Below are positions 27,718 to 37,928 of a stretch of DNA of 64,000 bases, one piece after another; position 1 is the first letter of the stretch; each line of letters opens with the position of its first letter. Source of the stretch: Pirellulaceae bacterium (GTDB lineage Bacteria; Planctomycetota; Planctomycetia; Pirellulales; Pirellulaceae). The DNA lies in NCBI GenBank assembly GCA_018402565.1, contig JAGYIQ010000001.1, positions 992,001 to 1,056,000 of the forward strand, read 5' to 3'. The position numbers and the translations under genes were made by a program. Under the pieces are notes generated by a model. That model did no database searches. It had not been told where the DNA came from and worked only from the letters and a program-made list of their open reading frames with translations.

Positions 27718-29322
27718 ATGTTTCAGTACGACAATCGATTTACCGCGGAGTTGCCCGCCGATACGGAGCCGCGGAATTTTCGTCGACAGGTGTTTGCCGC
27801 GTGTTACTCACGCGTGCAACCGACGCCGGTTCCGCAGCCACGTCTGTTGGCTTACTCACGCGAGATGGCGGCTGAATTGGGATTGAGTCTGGAGCAGGTT
27901 CAGTCGGACACCTTCTTGCAGGTGTTTGCTGGGAACGAAATCTTACCGGGCATGGACCCGTTTGCGATGTGTTACGGCGGGCATCAGTTTGGCAATTGGG
28001 CGGGGCAACTGGGGGACGGTCGCGCGATCAACTTGGCCGAGGTCCGCGGTGGTGAGGGTCGGCGCTGGACTTTGCAGTTGAAAGGTGCGGGGCCGACACC
28101 CTATTCTCGGACGGCCGATGGCTTGGCGGTCTTGCGTTCGTCGGTGCGCGAGTTCTTGTGTAGCGAGGCCATGCATCACTTGGGCGTGCCGACCACGCGG
28201 GCTTTGAGCTTGGTGGCGACGGGCCAGGACGTGCTGCGTGACATGTTCTACGACGGCAATCCCCAATACGAACCGGGAGCGGTGGTCTGCCGGGTCGCGC
28301 CCAGTTTCACGCGGTTTGGCAACTTCGAGATCCTGGCGGCTCGTCAGGACGAGGCCTTGCTGCGTCAGTTGACGGATTTCACCATTCGTAATGATTTTCC
28401 AGAATTCTGGGAGTCGCGGGCAACCGCCGAACGCGGGCCGCAGTTTTATGCGGACTGGTTGGCCGAGGTCTGCCGGCGGACGGCCACCTTGATGGTGCAC
28501 TGGATGCGAGTCGGGTTTGTGCATGGGGTCATGAACACCGACAATCTGTCGATTTTGGGTCTGACGATCGACTATGGCCCGTACGGTTGGTTGGAGGACT
28601 ACGACCCGAATTGGACGCCCAACACGACCGACGCGCAGGGGCGACGTTATGCCTTTGGGCAGCAGCCACAGATTGGCTTGTGGAACCTAGTCCGCTTGGC
28701 CAACGCGCTCTGGCCCTTGGTGCTGGAGAAAGAACCGCTGCAGGCAGCGCTGCAAGTTTATAGCGATCGTTATCAAGCCGAGTTCCAAGGGATGATGGCC
28801 GCCAAGTTGGGCTTGTCGGCGTACGACGAGGGATTAGTCGAGCGGCTGTTTCTGTTATTGGGTGCCCAAGAGACCGATTACACGCTGTTTTTCCGGGGCT
28901 TGGCCACGCATCAAGAGCATGCGTTGGCCGATGACGATGCGTTGGGATTGTGGGACGCCGAGGGTCGTCCGCTGGCGATGGCCTCGGCCTATTATCGGCC
29001 CGAACAATGGACGCCGGAGATTCAGCAACAGACGCAGCAATGGCTGAGCGATTACGTGAACCTGCTCCGATCGACGGGAGTGGCGGGAAGTGTGCGGCGC
29101 GAGCAGATGAACCGAGTCAACCCGCAGTTTGTTCTGCGGAACTACTTGGCTCAATTGGCGATCGATGCCGCGGCAGCGGGTGATGTGGGTGCCATCGAGC
29201 GATTATTGGAGGTGTTGCGTCGTCCTTACGACGATCAACTGGACCAAGCCGACTACGCCGCCCGCCGACCCGAATGGGCGCGTCAACGCGCCGGCTGCTC
29301 GATGCTGTCTTGCAGTTCCTGA
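27718..29322 (+). CDS. selO: SelO/YdiU protein adenylyltransferase
   Basis: 534 residues, full length, with GAGAGG upstream of the ATG. Diagnostic blocks are FAMCYGGHQFGNWAGQLGDGRA, LKGAGPTPYSRTADG, RSSVREFLCSEAMHHLG, RVAPSFTRFGNFEI and FVHGVMNTDNLSI with DYGPYGWLEDYDP. SelO is a pseudokinase-fold enzyme that transfers AMP to Ser/Thr/Tyr of proteins and is linked to redox stress. It ends MLSCSS: the Cys three from the end occupies the site of the selenocysteine in animal SelO. It closes the GC-rich part of the window; the sequence after it turns A+T-rich. Confidence 0.95.
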   Translation: MFQYDNRFTAELPADTEPRNFRRQVFAACYSRVQPTPVPQPRLLAYSREMAAELGLSLEQVQSDTFLQVFAGNEILPGMDPFAMCYGGHQFGNWAGQLGDGRAINLAEVRGGEGRRWTLQLKGAGPTPYSRTADGLAVLRSSVREFLCSEAMHHLGVPTTRALSLVATGQDVLRDMFYDGNPQYEPGAVVCRVAPSFTRFGNFEILAARQDEALLRQLTDFTIRNDFPEFWESRATAERGPQFYADWLAEVCRRTATLMVHWMRVGFVHGVMNTDNLSILGLTIDYGPYGWLEDYDPNWTPNTTDAQGRRYAFGQQPQIGLWNLVRLANALWPLVLEKEPLQAALQVYSDRYQAEFQGMMAAKLGLSAYDEGLVERLFLLLGAQETDYTLFFRGLATHQEHALADDDALGLWDAEGRPLAMASAYYRPEQWTPEIQQQTQQWLSDYVNLLRSTGVAGSVRREQMNRVNPQFVLRNYLAQLAIDAAAAGDVGAIERLLEVLRRPYDDQLDQADYAARRPEWARQRAGCSMLSCSS

Positions 29323-29339
29323 TCTGCCAAAGATCAGGG
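29319..29339. other. Hairpin at the selO stop codon
   Basis: CCTGATCT and AGATCAGG form an 8-bp stem around GCCAA. No T run follows, so it is only a possible terminator. The remaining sequence to 29617 holds nothing recognisable. Confidence 0.4.
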
Positions 29340-29617
29340 TACTTGGACAACCATCACCCTCGCTGTCCACTGCACGGCAGGCGGCCACAACCCCATTCCC
29401 AAAAAAACGTGGCCAAAAGCAAGCATTCCACTCCCTTGACTTCATTAGTTGACTCGAAACGTATCTCTGGTACCATTGGCAAATGTGCGGGAAATCAAAT
29501 TTCCCCTAAGTAATCAGTTCACCGGAATTCGAAAGCAGTTCCAAGCAAACCATGACTTTTCGGTGCCATTTTGTGGCGGACGGGTAGGTTTGGCGCCTTT
29601 GATTGTGGCCCCATGGC

Positions 29618-30268
29618 TCATTCGGTAAGCTGTTGGGACCTTTGGGGCAAGTCGTAATGAAGTGGAGGCAAACGAATACTGACTTGGTCGTTCGTTTCAG
29701 CCGCTAGCGGAGGCGGCGACTCTTTTTCAATTGTCAAGTCGATAGTGGAATCGACTCGTGTGGCATACAACATTCTCGAATAGAATTGGAACAAAATATC
29801 GTTCGGCCCAAGCTTCAAACGATTGTAGTGCTTTCCTAGGTCACGGGTTTGGCGGTACTCGTTCCTAGGATCGAGAATCACCATCGCGAATCGTTGGCTC
29901 AAATCGCCTTTGGTTTGGTCGTCTAAGTCGCGGTATCCAGTGATCTCCCAGAGCGCTAGATAATTTAACAGCGAATCAAGGCGAATGCGGTGTATTTTTT
30001 GGTGCACTTCATACGAGGCTCCTGTTTGTTCGTACGTGTTGGGTCTAACGGCCTGCCCCGCTGAATCCCCCGCCCCTTGCGTCATAAATTCAATGAGCTC
30101 CAGGAGACTCGGAGACGGAACCCGCCATTGCGACTGCGTTTCCACTAGTTCGTTCCTTTTGATTGGCGACGGAGTCGCCGGAGGTTGGTCGTCGGCGATC
30201 TGCGCAGCGAGACTCCCAATTCCAATAAACGAAACAAGTCCGTGTAACATGATTATTCTAATCAGCAT
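29618..30268 (-). CDS. Hypothetical exported protein
   Basis: 216 residues. The N-terminus (IRIIMLHGLVSFIGIGSLAAQ) looks like a signal peptide with cleavage after LAAQ or nearby. AAAAGGAT stands nine bases before the ATG at 30268. The body is mostly helical (YEVHQKIHRIRLDSLLNYLALWEITGYRDLD) with no family recognised. It is the last gene of the leftward series that includes the lipoprotein, kinase and sigma factor, 129 bp after the lipoprotein gene. Function unknown. Confidence 0.65.
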   Translation of the reverse strand: MLIRIIMLHGLVSFIGIGSLAAQIADDQPPATPSPIKRNELVETQSQWRVPSPSLLELIEFMTQGAGDSAGQAVRPNTYEQTGASYEVHQKIHRIRLDSLLNYLALWEITGYRDLDDQTKGDLSQRFAMVILDPRNEYRQTRDLGKHYNRLKLGPNDILFQFYSRMLYATRVDSTIDLTIEKESPPPLAAETNDQVSIRLPPLHYDLPQRSQQLTE

Positions 30269-30397
30269 GCTTTAGCATCCTTTTGCCAAGTAAAACCAAA
30301 CCGAAACCACCTAATGTCGCCCTGGCTCAAGGGCACGTGGCTCGCCTATAATGGGTGACCATAGCTACTCAACGGATATTGGGAGAGTGGAATTCGC

Positions 30398-32785
30398 TTA
30401 CTCTATTTCCGCGGTAATTTCTTGTGCTCGCTTTACAAGTGTTGCCGCCTCTTGTCCACCGATGATGCCTGAAATCTGTGGTATATGTTGGATGCTGTGA
30501 TTTAAAGCTGTCCGGCTGTTCAAGCGTTGATTCCTGATTACTTGCTTGTCCGTTTCATATTGAGCGACCGGATCAACATTTCGTCCCGCGCGAATATCGG
30601 CGAGATAGATTTCCTCCAAGGCACGCATATATATGGAACTGCCTCCAATCCGCATCTTTGCCACGTTTTCGAGATAGAGTCGATGACCTGTGATGGCTTC
30701 TTCTGTTGGCGGAACTGCTTCTCGGTGTATGAACGTCTTGTACCGTTGATAAGCCTGTTCCAGTTCTTGTCTCACCTCTGAAATTGCGATTGGACGCCAT
30801 TGCTGGGCGAGTGACAAATTTGGATCGAGTTTGACAGAACAATCATGACAAAGGGCTTTGAGATATTCCTCACTAGGTTGGTATCCCATTACAAAAGCAG
30901 TATATCGCTGAAATTGACTTCCGCCGGTGATGACCTGTTCCCCCAGCGTTGTCGCATTAAGTTTGTTCAATCGTAACCGGGTCGACGCTTCCATGTCGGA
31001 AAGAAGCTCTCTGGCCTGGGCACCCTGTGCCGAATTTTGTTCAGCCTGTGTTATCAAACGATCCTTGATTCGTTCACCAATTTCCCGTTGTGCTCGGACA
31101 AAATCGTCTTCGATCCCTGCGCCTGATGTTGGATGTCTGGGTGGATAATCAAAGTCAATCCCCTGTGAAGGTCGGCCAACTTTGACTCGAATATTATGTT
31201 CGTTGGCAATAAACGCCCATAATGTTGGGTTATCCTTAAATGCGTGGACAACTGCAAACCCTCGTTCGTCGATTGCTTTGAGGTCGAGGGTCAAAGTGGG
31301 GGTCTGCAACAATAGATAGCAGAGTATCTGTAGGGGATCTTGCTTTTGAATGTGCACTGCGGATTGATAGTCAACAACCTCTGTGTGGGTCAAGCAACCG
31401 TAGGCGGCTGGTAGTACCCGCCATTCGTTTAAGGGTCTTGGCAGTAGGCTTGTCCACGGCTCTTCGCTGTTTCGCAAGATCGAAGGAGCTGTATTGACCT
31501 GCCACCGCAGATGCCCTGGCAGTCGAGGCATCGCTGCTCTTGAGTTACTCCGATAATGAAATTGTTCAGTCGAAGCATGCAGTCCAGACAAAAAGTTGTA
31601 CACCGGTCGAGTCCTACCCCACATTAAATTTCGGTTTTTGACGTTTCCCGCGACTTCATCGGCAGGTCGCAGAGTATGTATGCCTTGGTTTTCCAGGCCA
31701 GCGGCAAGAGCAAGAAACCCCTGGCGATACGGATGCCGGTCAATCATTGTGACCAAATCCCGATAAAGGGCTAGTTTTAGATCGGTGACGCTTTCGGGAT
31801 CGGCTCCAGCCTCCGCGGTTTCAAGTTCTTTCAGCCGCAACGACACCTCCAACTCATCGATCATTGGGTCATATTTGTCGAAGGACCTGGCAATTTCATA
31901 ATATTTCCTGGCCTTCTTCAACGATGCCTGTTTAGTAAATGAGATCGTAGTGGCGTCCTCAGTCTGAGAGCGTTGCTCGAACGACTTTAGTTCCGCCATC
32001 GACATGATCATGGCTGGCAGCGAGAACGTAACGTTTAGAGATTTAAGTGTGATGTAGTCTTTTCGTAACAGATCAAGCGAGGCCTGTGTTGTGTCTCTTG
32101 AGTTGACGATCACAAGCAGGCGGATGATCATTCGCCAAATTAGTGCCTGCGCATCCTGTGGGTTTGTTTCACAAAACGTGTCGATCTTCTCCAACCCATG
32201 ACTAGGATTGGTAAGGGCAGAAAGGTACGCGGTCCTACAATCGTTGAGCACTCGTTCCCCCAACGCAGTCGTTGCCAAGGAATCGTTCGCTAGTTGATTC
32301 GTGGCGACACGGTAAGCGTGTTCGACAAACGAAAAGTCGTCGCGGAGTTGTTTTCGTTTAGCCGCAAATTGCTGCGGCCAGTCCTCGCTCTTCACGAAGC
32401 CACCAACCACGCCGACGTTTACAAGTTCAATGGATTCACGAGGAAGGTCGGCCACCGGGGTGTCAACTTCTGAAAATGCCCGCAGTACAACTTCCTCGGC
32501 AAGTTCAAGATTATTAATGGACGTCGAACCAATCACGTCAAACAACAGGACATGAGCGTTGCCATTGACAACTTTTTGAAGTCTTCCTACCGATCCTTGG
32601 GGAATCTGATGGTTCGTGCCGTTAATGCCACGCATCTCTACGTGTTCACGAAACTGTACTCGGCTGCCGACTTGCCAATCGACCTCCTGGGAGTGAGTCC
32701 TGTCGCAACCAAAGAAGCCTGAACCCAATACGCTTAAGCAGCAAATTGCCACTAGTCTGGTTTTGAAGAAGATTTGTTGGTTCAT
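30398..32785 (-). CDS. Large hypothetical lipoprotein
   Basis: 795 residues. A signal peptide ends with the lipobox LGSGFFGCDR, so the protein should be lipid-anchored. AGGTAAAACGA precedes the ATG. The first 60 mature residues (VGSRVQFREHVEMRGINGTNHQIPQGSVGRLQKV) resemble a small SH3-like barrel; the rest is long, helix-rich and TPR-like in places (RKYYEIARSFDKYDPMIDELEVSLRLKE). No enzyme motif is visible. It lies 398 bp downstream of the Ser/Thr kinase gene on the same strand and is a candidate partner or target of that pathway, which is inference. Confidence 0.7.
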   Translation of the reverse strand: MNQQIFFKTRLVAICCLSVLGSGFFGCDRTHSQEVDWQVGSRVQFREHVEMRGINGTNHQIPQGSVGRLQKVVNGNAHVLLFDVIGSTSINNLELAEEVVLRAFSEVDTPVADLPRESIELVNVGVVGGFVKSEDWPQQFAAKRKQLRDDFSFVEHAYRVATNQLANDSLATTALGERVLNDCRTAYLSALTNPSHGLEKIDTFCETNPQDAQALIWRMIIRLLVIVNSRDTTQASLDLLRKDYITLKSLNVTFSLPAMIMSMAELKSFEQRSQTEDATTISFTKQASLKKARKYYEIARSFDKYDPMIDELEVSLRLKELETAEAGADPESVTDLKLALYRDLVTMIDRHPYRQGFLALAAGLENQGIHTLRPADEVAGNVKNRNLMWGRTRPVYNFLSGLHASTEQFHYRSNSRAAMPRLPGHLRWQVNTAPSILRNSEEPWTSLLPRPLNEWRVLPAAYGCLTHTEVVDYQSAVHIQKQDPLQILCYLLLQTPTLTLDLKAIDERGFAVVHAFKDNPTLWAFIANEHNIRVKVGRPSQGIDFDYPPRHPTSGAGIEDDFVRAQREIGERIKDRLITQAEQNSAQGAQARELLSDMEASTRLRLNKLNATTLGEQVITGGSQFQRYTAFVMGYQPSEEYLKALCHDCSVKLDPNLSLAQQWRPIAISEVRQELEQAYQRYKTFIHREAVPPTEEAITGHRLYLENVAKMRIGGSSIYMRALEEIYLADIRAGRNVDPVAQYETDKQVIRNQRLNSRTALNHSIQHIPQISGIIGGQEAATLVKRAQEITAEIE

Positions 32786-33183
32786 TCGTTTTACCTGGTG
32801 GTGGCTTTGGATTCAGTTTCGCAGAACTGTCTAACTTAGCCAAACAAACTGCGAAATGTGTTTCGGTACAGCGAGACCGACCAGTCGGTCTCGGTCAACT
32901 GATGTAGGTGGAAAAGGAAAATGCGAAAACGTGTTGCGAACAAATTCTAGTGAGTGAACATTCGTCAACCTTGTCGTGGATCGCTCCGACGATCCAAATC
33001 GCTCCCGTTGAAAAATTCTGACCGACGGAGCAGTCAGCGACAAACTTCGCGGATTCGCCTTATCCAATCCTTTCCCTATACGATAAACGTGAAGGCGTTA
33101 CGCGATTTTTAGAAATTCGCTGACTCTAACGGATTCGAGAAAGATGTCAGTAATCACGTTTGGCGTTTTGACCGACCGGGTCT
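32786..33183. other. Intergenic region between kinase and lipoprotein genes
   Basis: These 398 bp contain no supported gene and no recognised repeat. A promoter for the leftward lipoprotein gene probably lies here. Confidence 0.4.
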
Positions 33184-36100
33184 TTATCTTCCCGAGCGGA
33201 CGGGCGCCGACCAGCGAATCACGCAGCCTGGCAATTTTTCTTGAAGTTCCTGGATATCGGCAGCCTGGAGACCGCAGTCTGTAATATCTAACTTCCTCAG
33301 ATTCCTCAAGCTCTGCAGATCTAGCAACGCAAAATGGTCGATCGACGTACCACTTAAATCAAGCGACTCCAGATTTGGGCAGTCCGTTAGCGAGAAAAGT
33401 TCCTTGGATTGAATGGACGTACCAGATAAGTTCAACTGACGGAGGGCCGGCAGCTTTGCCACATCGCTAAGACTCGCAACTAATGTATGAGCGATATCGA
33501 GCGATTTAATCTCTGACAAGCTCACCAAGGGTGAAAGGTCACTGACATAAGTACGTGACAACGATAAATATTCGAGTTTACTAAAGTGCGACACGACCTG
33601 AAGTTGCTCATCAGAAAGATCATTCGAACCAGAAAAATCCAGCGAGACAACATCATGCGCTTGCGGCCATGGATTCGGCATAGATTCTTCCGAAAGGAAA
33701 CTCGACGCGTCACAATATTCCCAGTCAACTCCGCTAGATAGCCCAACGGTCGCATTAAGATCCGCTGCCCAAACCAAGCCACGTTGAATTTCATCTAATT
33801 GACACCGATACTGAAATTCTCGTTTGGTTAATGGGAGTGAAGGCCCGCCCGGGTAACGAATAATTAGGGTAAAATACCGGTCCAGTTCGCTTTCTCCGAC
33901 CCCATGAATAATCTCCCCAGTGGAACGGATTGAGACAGTCCTCCCGTCATCGAACGCAATACCGCTCCACTGCAGTTTCGGTGACCCGGGCCCGTCCAAG
34001 GAGGCTAATACCAGCGAATGAGCTTCCAGCGAATGCAATGAGTCGGCCGCCAGTAATACTCCAAGCTCCTCCGACTGCGACTCACTAGGCTTGAGGTTGT
34101 GAGCGCCTGAATTCTGCGATAACAATACCTGTCCCGCGATTGCTTGAGAGTCGGTCAAACTGCCTGTAGAATCCACAGAGTATATTTTGGCCGCTTGATC
34201 CAGTTGGCGACCAAAGATCAGCAGTTTTCCAGACTTTACACTCGCCAATCCTGCTGTCCAATCGATTAGCTGGACATCCCCAACCTGACTCAAAGTCTGA
34301 TCTTTCAATTCGTAAAGCGCGCCGGCAAAGACCTGTTTCGAGTCTGCGGTCCACACGGGCACGGCTAGACGGGTTTGCTGCGGCAACCGAGCCAGCATAC
34401 TTTGTCCGGTTGCCAGGTCCGTTACGACCAGCTCCAAATGATAGTCCTGAAGAACCAAGCAAGACACCCATTGCCCGTCAGGGCTGAAACTAACTCGGCC
34501 AAAAGCATCTCCCAGCGAACGAGGGACAGCGTTCGGATTTTGCAAATCGAGTAGCGAAGTGGTCGCAGATTCTCCTGAGGCAGTCGGATGTTGCCAAGTT
34601 ATCCAGCGTGAATCAGGACTCCAAACAATCGCAGCGTTGTAATCGGCTGCTACGGGTTCCCGAATCTGCCGCCCCTCCGCATCTTGAAAGTACAATAGCT
34701 TGTCCGGTTGCTGAACAAAGGCCAAACATTTACCATCAGGACTGTAGGTCGCATCATGTCGATCCGTGCTGGTAAGTTGTGTTTCTAATACCAAGGCCCC
34801 ATTCGTTTCTAATGTGAACTGACGCCAGGGTGATCGAATAACGATTTGCTCACTTTCCGCCGAGATCGAGGCTTCCGACGGTTGGAGGGTCGCGCCGGAT
34901 GGAGCGTTCGTTGGTAACTTCTGCGACGGTTGGCCGATACCCTCGCTCGACCAGTTAAACAAGACGTGGTGCGATCCGCCCCGGTGATACACAGCAGCAA
35001 TACTGCCATCATGTAGAACGTTGGTGGCCAAAACTTGCAACGGTTGCGGGTCCGACGGTGTCGGCTTCTGGGCTCCCGACGGTCGGAATCGTCGAATGAC
35101 ACCGGATTGACGTTGCCAATCAAAATCTGCACGACACAGGACGATGTCGTCGCTCTCGGTCCAGAACACAATTTGTTGGGATCCCGGAGAGGAATCCCCG
35201 TCGCTCAGTGGAAGCTGCCGCACCAACTGCAGGTCTTGATCCAACATCTTTCCGTTATCTGTAATCAGAAACTTACCATTGGTAGACCAATCCGCATGTG
35301 TCCAATCGCGAGCTTGATCAGCCAATAACCTACCCTCGCTGGAATAAATCCTGACGACTTGATTTTCGTTCGCTTCATCCAGGCATGCGACAAGCAGACG
35401 ATCTCCTGAAGGGTTCCACTTGACCAGTCCACTAAAGCCATTTTGTCGACTAGAAATTTGCAGACGGGAGACTTCCTTGATCGATTTGTCCTCAGTGTTC
35501 CACAATCGCAATTGGGCGTCACTCCCGACGAAGGCAACCTCCGTCGAGTTCGGACGCGGGCAGAATAGCGTTGTGGAGGGCAAATGCGCATTCACATAAG
35601 CTGGTCCCTGCCCTTCATTCCATCTCACCTGAGAGACGAGGTTACCGGAGGAATCATACACCAATGCCGCCACCGAATTCCAAACAATAATCTGACGACC
35701 GTCGGGCGACCAAGTAAAAGCTGCTCGACCAGCATCCTGCGACGGTTGCAGGTCTTTCCCAAAATCAATTTTCTGTCGCAGTAAACCAGTTTCGGTACGG
35801 ATTTCAATTTGATCGTCTGTATGACGACTATGAGATTGCGACAAAACTGCAAATGAGTTGTTTAACGGATGAAATTCCACCGATGTCAGAAAGCGATCAT
35901 TTTTAGCCGCTAATGCGACTGCGAGTACCTGGCCCGTTTGACAGTCGCGAATCAGAACGTGCGTGCCCATTGAATTCGCCCATCGTGACCCTGAGTGATT
36001 GACATCGACATGCATAAAACTCCACTTCCAGATGTCCGTTTGACCGCCAGATAACGGTCGGTTTAAGATCAACTGCCAATCAAATTCTGGAGCGTGGCGA

Positions 36101-37695
36101 GCCGGTTGCAAGACCAGACCGGGAAGCACTTCTTGATCAACAACCAAATCGCCAGCTCCGCCAGACGACTCGAGTGGATTGCGACTATTTCGATGGGTTT
36201 TCTCGTTTTCATTCATGGATGCAAAATAGTCACTCAGCTCAGCTGCGGTCGCCCAAGCAGCTGAGGCAGCCACCGACGTCTCGGGAGTTTGGTGTTGGAT
36301 TTGAACGCGAGATTGCCCGCCACTAGGCAGCGCGTATGGATTTACGATCCACAGCCCAAACAGGAGCGACAAACACAGTACCATCGCCAAAAAGAAACGT
36401 CCGGAATTGGCCCAACGTTCTGGGTCGGGCAGCTGCACGGCGTCCGGTTGCGGGCTTTTGGGTAGGACAAGCGCGGACGTGTTATTCGCGTGAGCGTTCT
36501 CCCGCAACAAGTCAGCCAAAACTCTCGGACTGGCACTCGCTAATTGTCTAAGTTGGGTCGGATCCGCCCAAGTCGTAAGTCGTTCAGCCAATTCACTGGC
36601 CGATTGGATCCGCACTTCGGGATCCTTTTGCAAGCATGTCTCGATAAGCACGGCCAACGCCGGATCGATGTCAGGGCGGCGTGCTTGTACCTCAGGCACT
36701 GGATCGGTGAGTATTCGGATGGCCTTATCAAAAAACGTATCCGAACGTTCGGACGAAGGATAAACCACTTGCCCCGTCACTAATCGAAACAAAGTCGCGC
36801 CCAAGGCATAGACGTCGGATCGCTTGTCCCCATTTCGCGCTCCTTGAATCAGCTCCGGAGGCATGTAATCCGGAGTGCCGAGGATCTGATTTTCTCCCGT
36901 CATTGATTCATTAGAATTCGAACCGCAGTTCGCTATTTCCTCTTCATGAATCACTTTTGCAAGGCCTAGATCGAGCACCCGAACGGTCCCGGTGCGATCT
37001 AGCATGATATTCCCCGGTTTGAGATCGCGATGAATAATACCGCTGTCATGCGCGAACTGAATCCCCAGTGCCGCCTGCCGAATTAACTCACAGGCAGGGC
37101 CGATTGCCAATCGATCACCAGTTCGCTCGACCGCCAAAACCAAATCGCGTAGAGATTGTCCTTCAACAAAATCCATGATCAGATACGGTCGCCCATCGTC
37201 CTCATCAGCATGCGACGCCGCCACAATATGCGGATTTTGAAGTTGTCCGATGACCCGCATTTCTTGATAGAACCGTCGGATAGCATTCGGGTCTTCCAAT
37301 CGATACGGATGCAGCATTTTCAGAGCGACGTACCGACCAAGATGTAAATGCCTGGCTTTATAGACCTGCCCCATTCCACCGCCACCCAGCGATTCCACTA
37401 GTTCAAATTGGCCAATACGGGTTGGCGTGCGAGTCAATTCAATCAAAGGCTCAGAGGGTAGGGAGGCGAGCAAATGACGTAACTTGACGGGATCCTTTAA
37501 ACGCGAGATTAGCGATTGGTTCGACTCGTCCTCAGAAAAACAATCCAAGTTTAATTGTGCAGCCTCTGCCAAAAGAGACTCAAACTGGTCATCGGTCATT
37601 TCAGCCCCCACCACACCGGTCTCGGACAACCCCTGATCCACACGCGACGGCATCCGATAATGCTCATCGCTGAGCCCCTGCGGTTGTTCTTTCAT
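33184..37695 (-). CDS. Membrane Ser/Thr protein kinase with beta-propeller and leucine-rich repeats
   Basis: 1503 residues from the ATG at 37695. The cytoplasmic kinase domain spans about 95-365: glycine loop SLGGGGMGQVYKA, VALK lysine (Lys126), IIHRDLKPGNIML (HRD at 222-224), DLG in place of DFG, and the activation segment GTPDYMPPELI. One membrane segment (~433-453) follows, then about 800 residues of WD40/TolB-like blades (repeated FSPDGQWVS, WSPDGRQIIVW, YSPDGKCLAF), and finally LRR units (LEYLSLSRTYVSDLSPL, LRQLNLSGTSI, LESLDLSGTSI) ending LPGCVIRW. The outer part probably senses or binds an envelope ligand. Located 233 bp downstream of an ECF sigma gene on the same strand, so sigma control by phosphorylation is plausible. 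Confidence 0.9.
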   Translation of the reverse strand: MKEQPQGLSDEHYRMPSRVDQGLSETGVVGAEMTDDQFESLLAEAAQLNLDCFSEDESNQSLISRLKDPVKLRHLLASLPSEPLIELTRTPTRIGQFELVESLGGGGMGQVYKARHLHLGRYVALKMLHPYRLEDPNAIRRFYQEMRVIGQLQNPHIVAASHADEDDGRPYLIMDFVEGQSLRDLVLAVERTGDRLAIGPACELIRQAALGIQFAHDSGIIHRDLKPGNIMLDRTGTVRVLDLGLAKVIHEEEIANCGSNSNESMTGENQILGTPDYMPPELIQGARNGDKRSDVYALGATLFRLVTGQVVYPSSERSDTFFDKAIRILTDPVPEVQARRPDIDPALAVLIETCLQKDPEVRIQSASELAERLTTWADPTQLRQLASASPRVLADLLRENAHANNTSALVLPKSPQPDAVQLPDPERWANSGRFFLAMVLCLSLLFGLWIVNPYALPSGGQSRVQIQHQTPETSVAASAAWATAAELSDYFASMNENEKTHRNSRNPLESSGGAGDLVVDQEVLPGLVLQPARHAPEFDWQLILNRPLSGGQTDIWKWSFMHVDVNHSGSRWANSMGTHVLIRDCQTGQVLAVALAAKNDRFLTSVEFHPLNNSFAVLSQSHSRHTDDQIEIRTETGLLRQKIDFGKDLQPSQDAGRAAFTWSPDGRQIIVWNSVAALVYDSSGNLVSQVRWNEGQGPAYVNAHLPSTTLFCPRPNSTEVAFVGSDAQLRLWNTEDKSIKEVSRLQISSRQNGFSGLVKWNPSGDRLLVACLDEANENQVVRIYSSEGRLLADQARDWTHADWSTNGKFLITDNGKMLDQDLQLVRQLPLSDGDSSPGSQQIVFWTESDDIVLCRADFDWQRQSGVIRRFRPSGAQKPTPSDPQPLQVLATNVLHDGSIAAVYHRGGSHHVLFNWSSEGIGQPSQKLPTNAPSGATLQPSEASISAESEQIVIRSPWRQFTLETNGALVLETQLTSTDRHDATYSPDGKCLAFVQQPDKLLYFQDAEGRQIREPVAADYNAAIVWSPDSRWITWQHPTASGESATTSLLDLQNPNAVPRSLGDAFGRVSFSPDGQWVSCLVLQDYHLELVVTDLATGQSMLARLPQQTRLAVPVWTADSKQVFAGALYELKDQTLSQVGDVQLIDWTAGLASVKSGKLLIFGRQLDQAAKIYSVDSTGSLTDSQAIAGQVLLSQNSGAHNLKPSESQSEELGVLLAADSLHSLEAHSLVLASLDGPGSPKLQWSGIAFDDGRTVSIRSTGEIIHGVGESELDRYFTLIIRYPGGPSLPLTKREFQYRCQLDEIQRGLVWAADLNATVGLSSGVDWEYCDASSFLSEESMPNPWPQAHDVVSLDFSGSNDLSDEQLQVVSHFSKLEYLSLSRTYVSDLSPLVSLSEIKSLDIAHTLVASLSDVAKLPALRQLNLSGTSIQSKELFSLTDCPNLESLDLSGTSIDHFALLDLQSLRNLRKLDITDCGLQAADIQELQEKLPGCVIRWSAPVRSGR

Positions 37696-37928
37696 AAAAG
37701 CGCTTTCCAATTCCGAAAATTAGGAGCTCGGCGCAAGTACGCGAACGTCTTTTTGCACGAGAACTGACCAGCCTGTCCGGGTGCATCCGTGGGGAGCATG
37801 ACGGTGAGTCAAGCTCCGCAAAGGGGTTGAACGAAACTCCGTTACGGGAATAATAAAAAATGCGAACAAAACCAGTCCTAAGCAAATCGCGGCCACTCAA
37901 GGCAACGCCGACCTCCCCACGGGCGAGC

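Noticed and set aside
27718..29322. SelO as a selenoprotein
   Set aside because: The C-terminal site is a TGC Cys codon and no in-frame TGA or SECIS-like element is seen.
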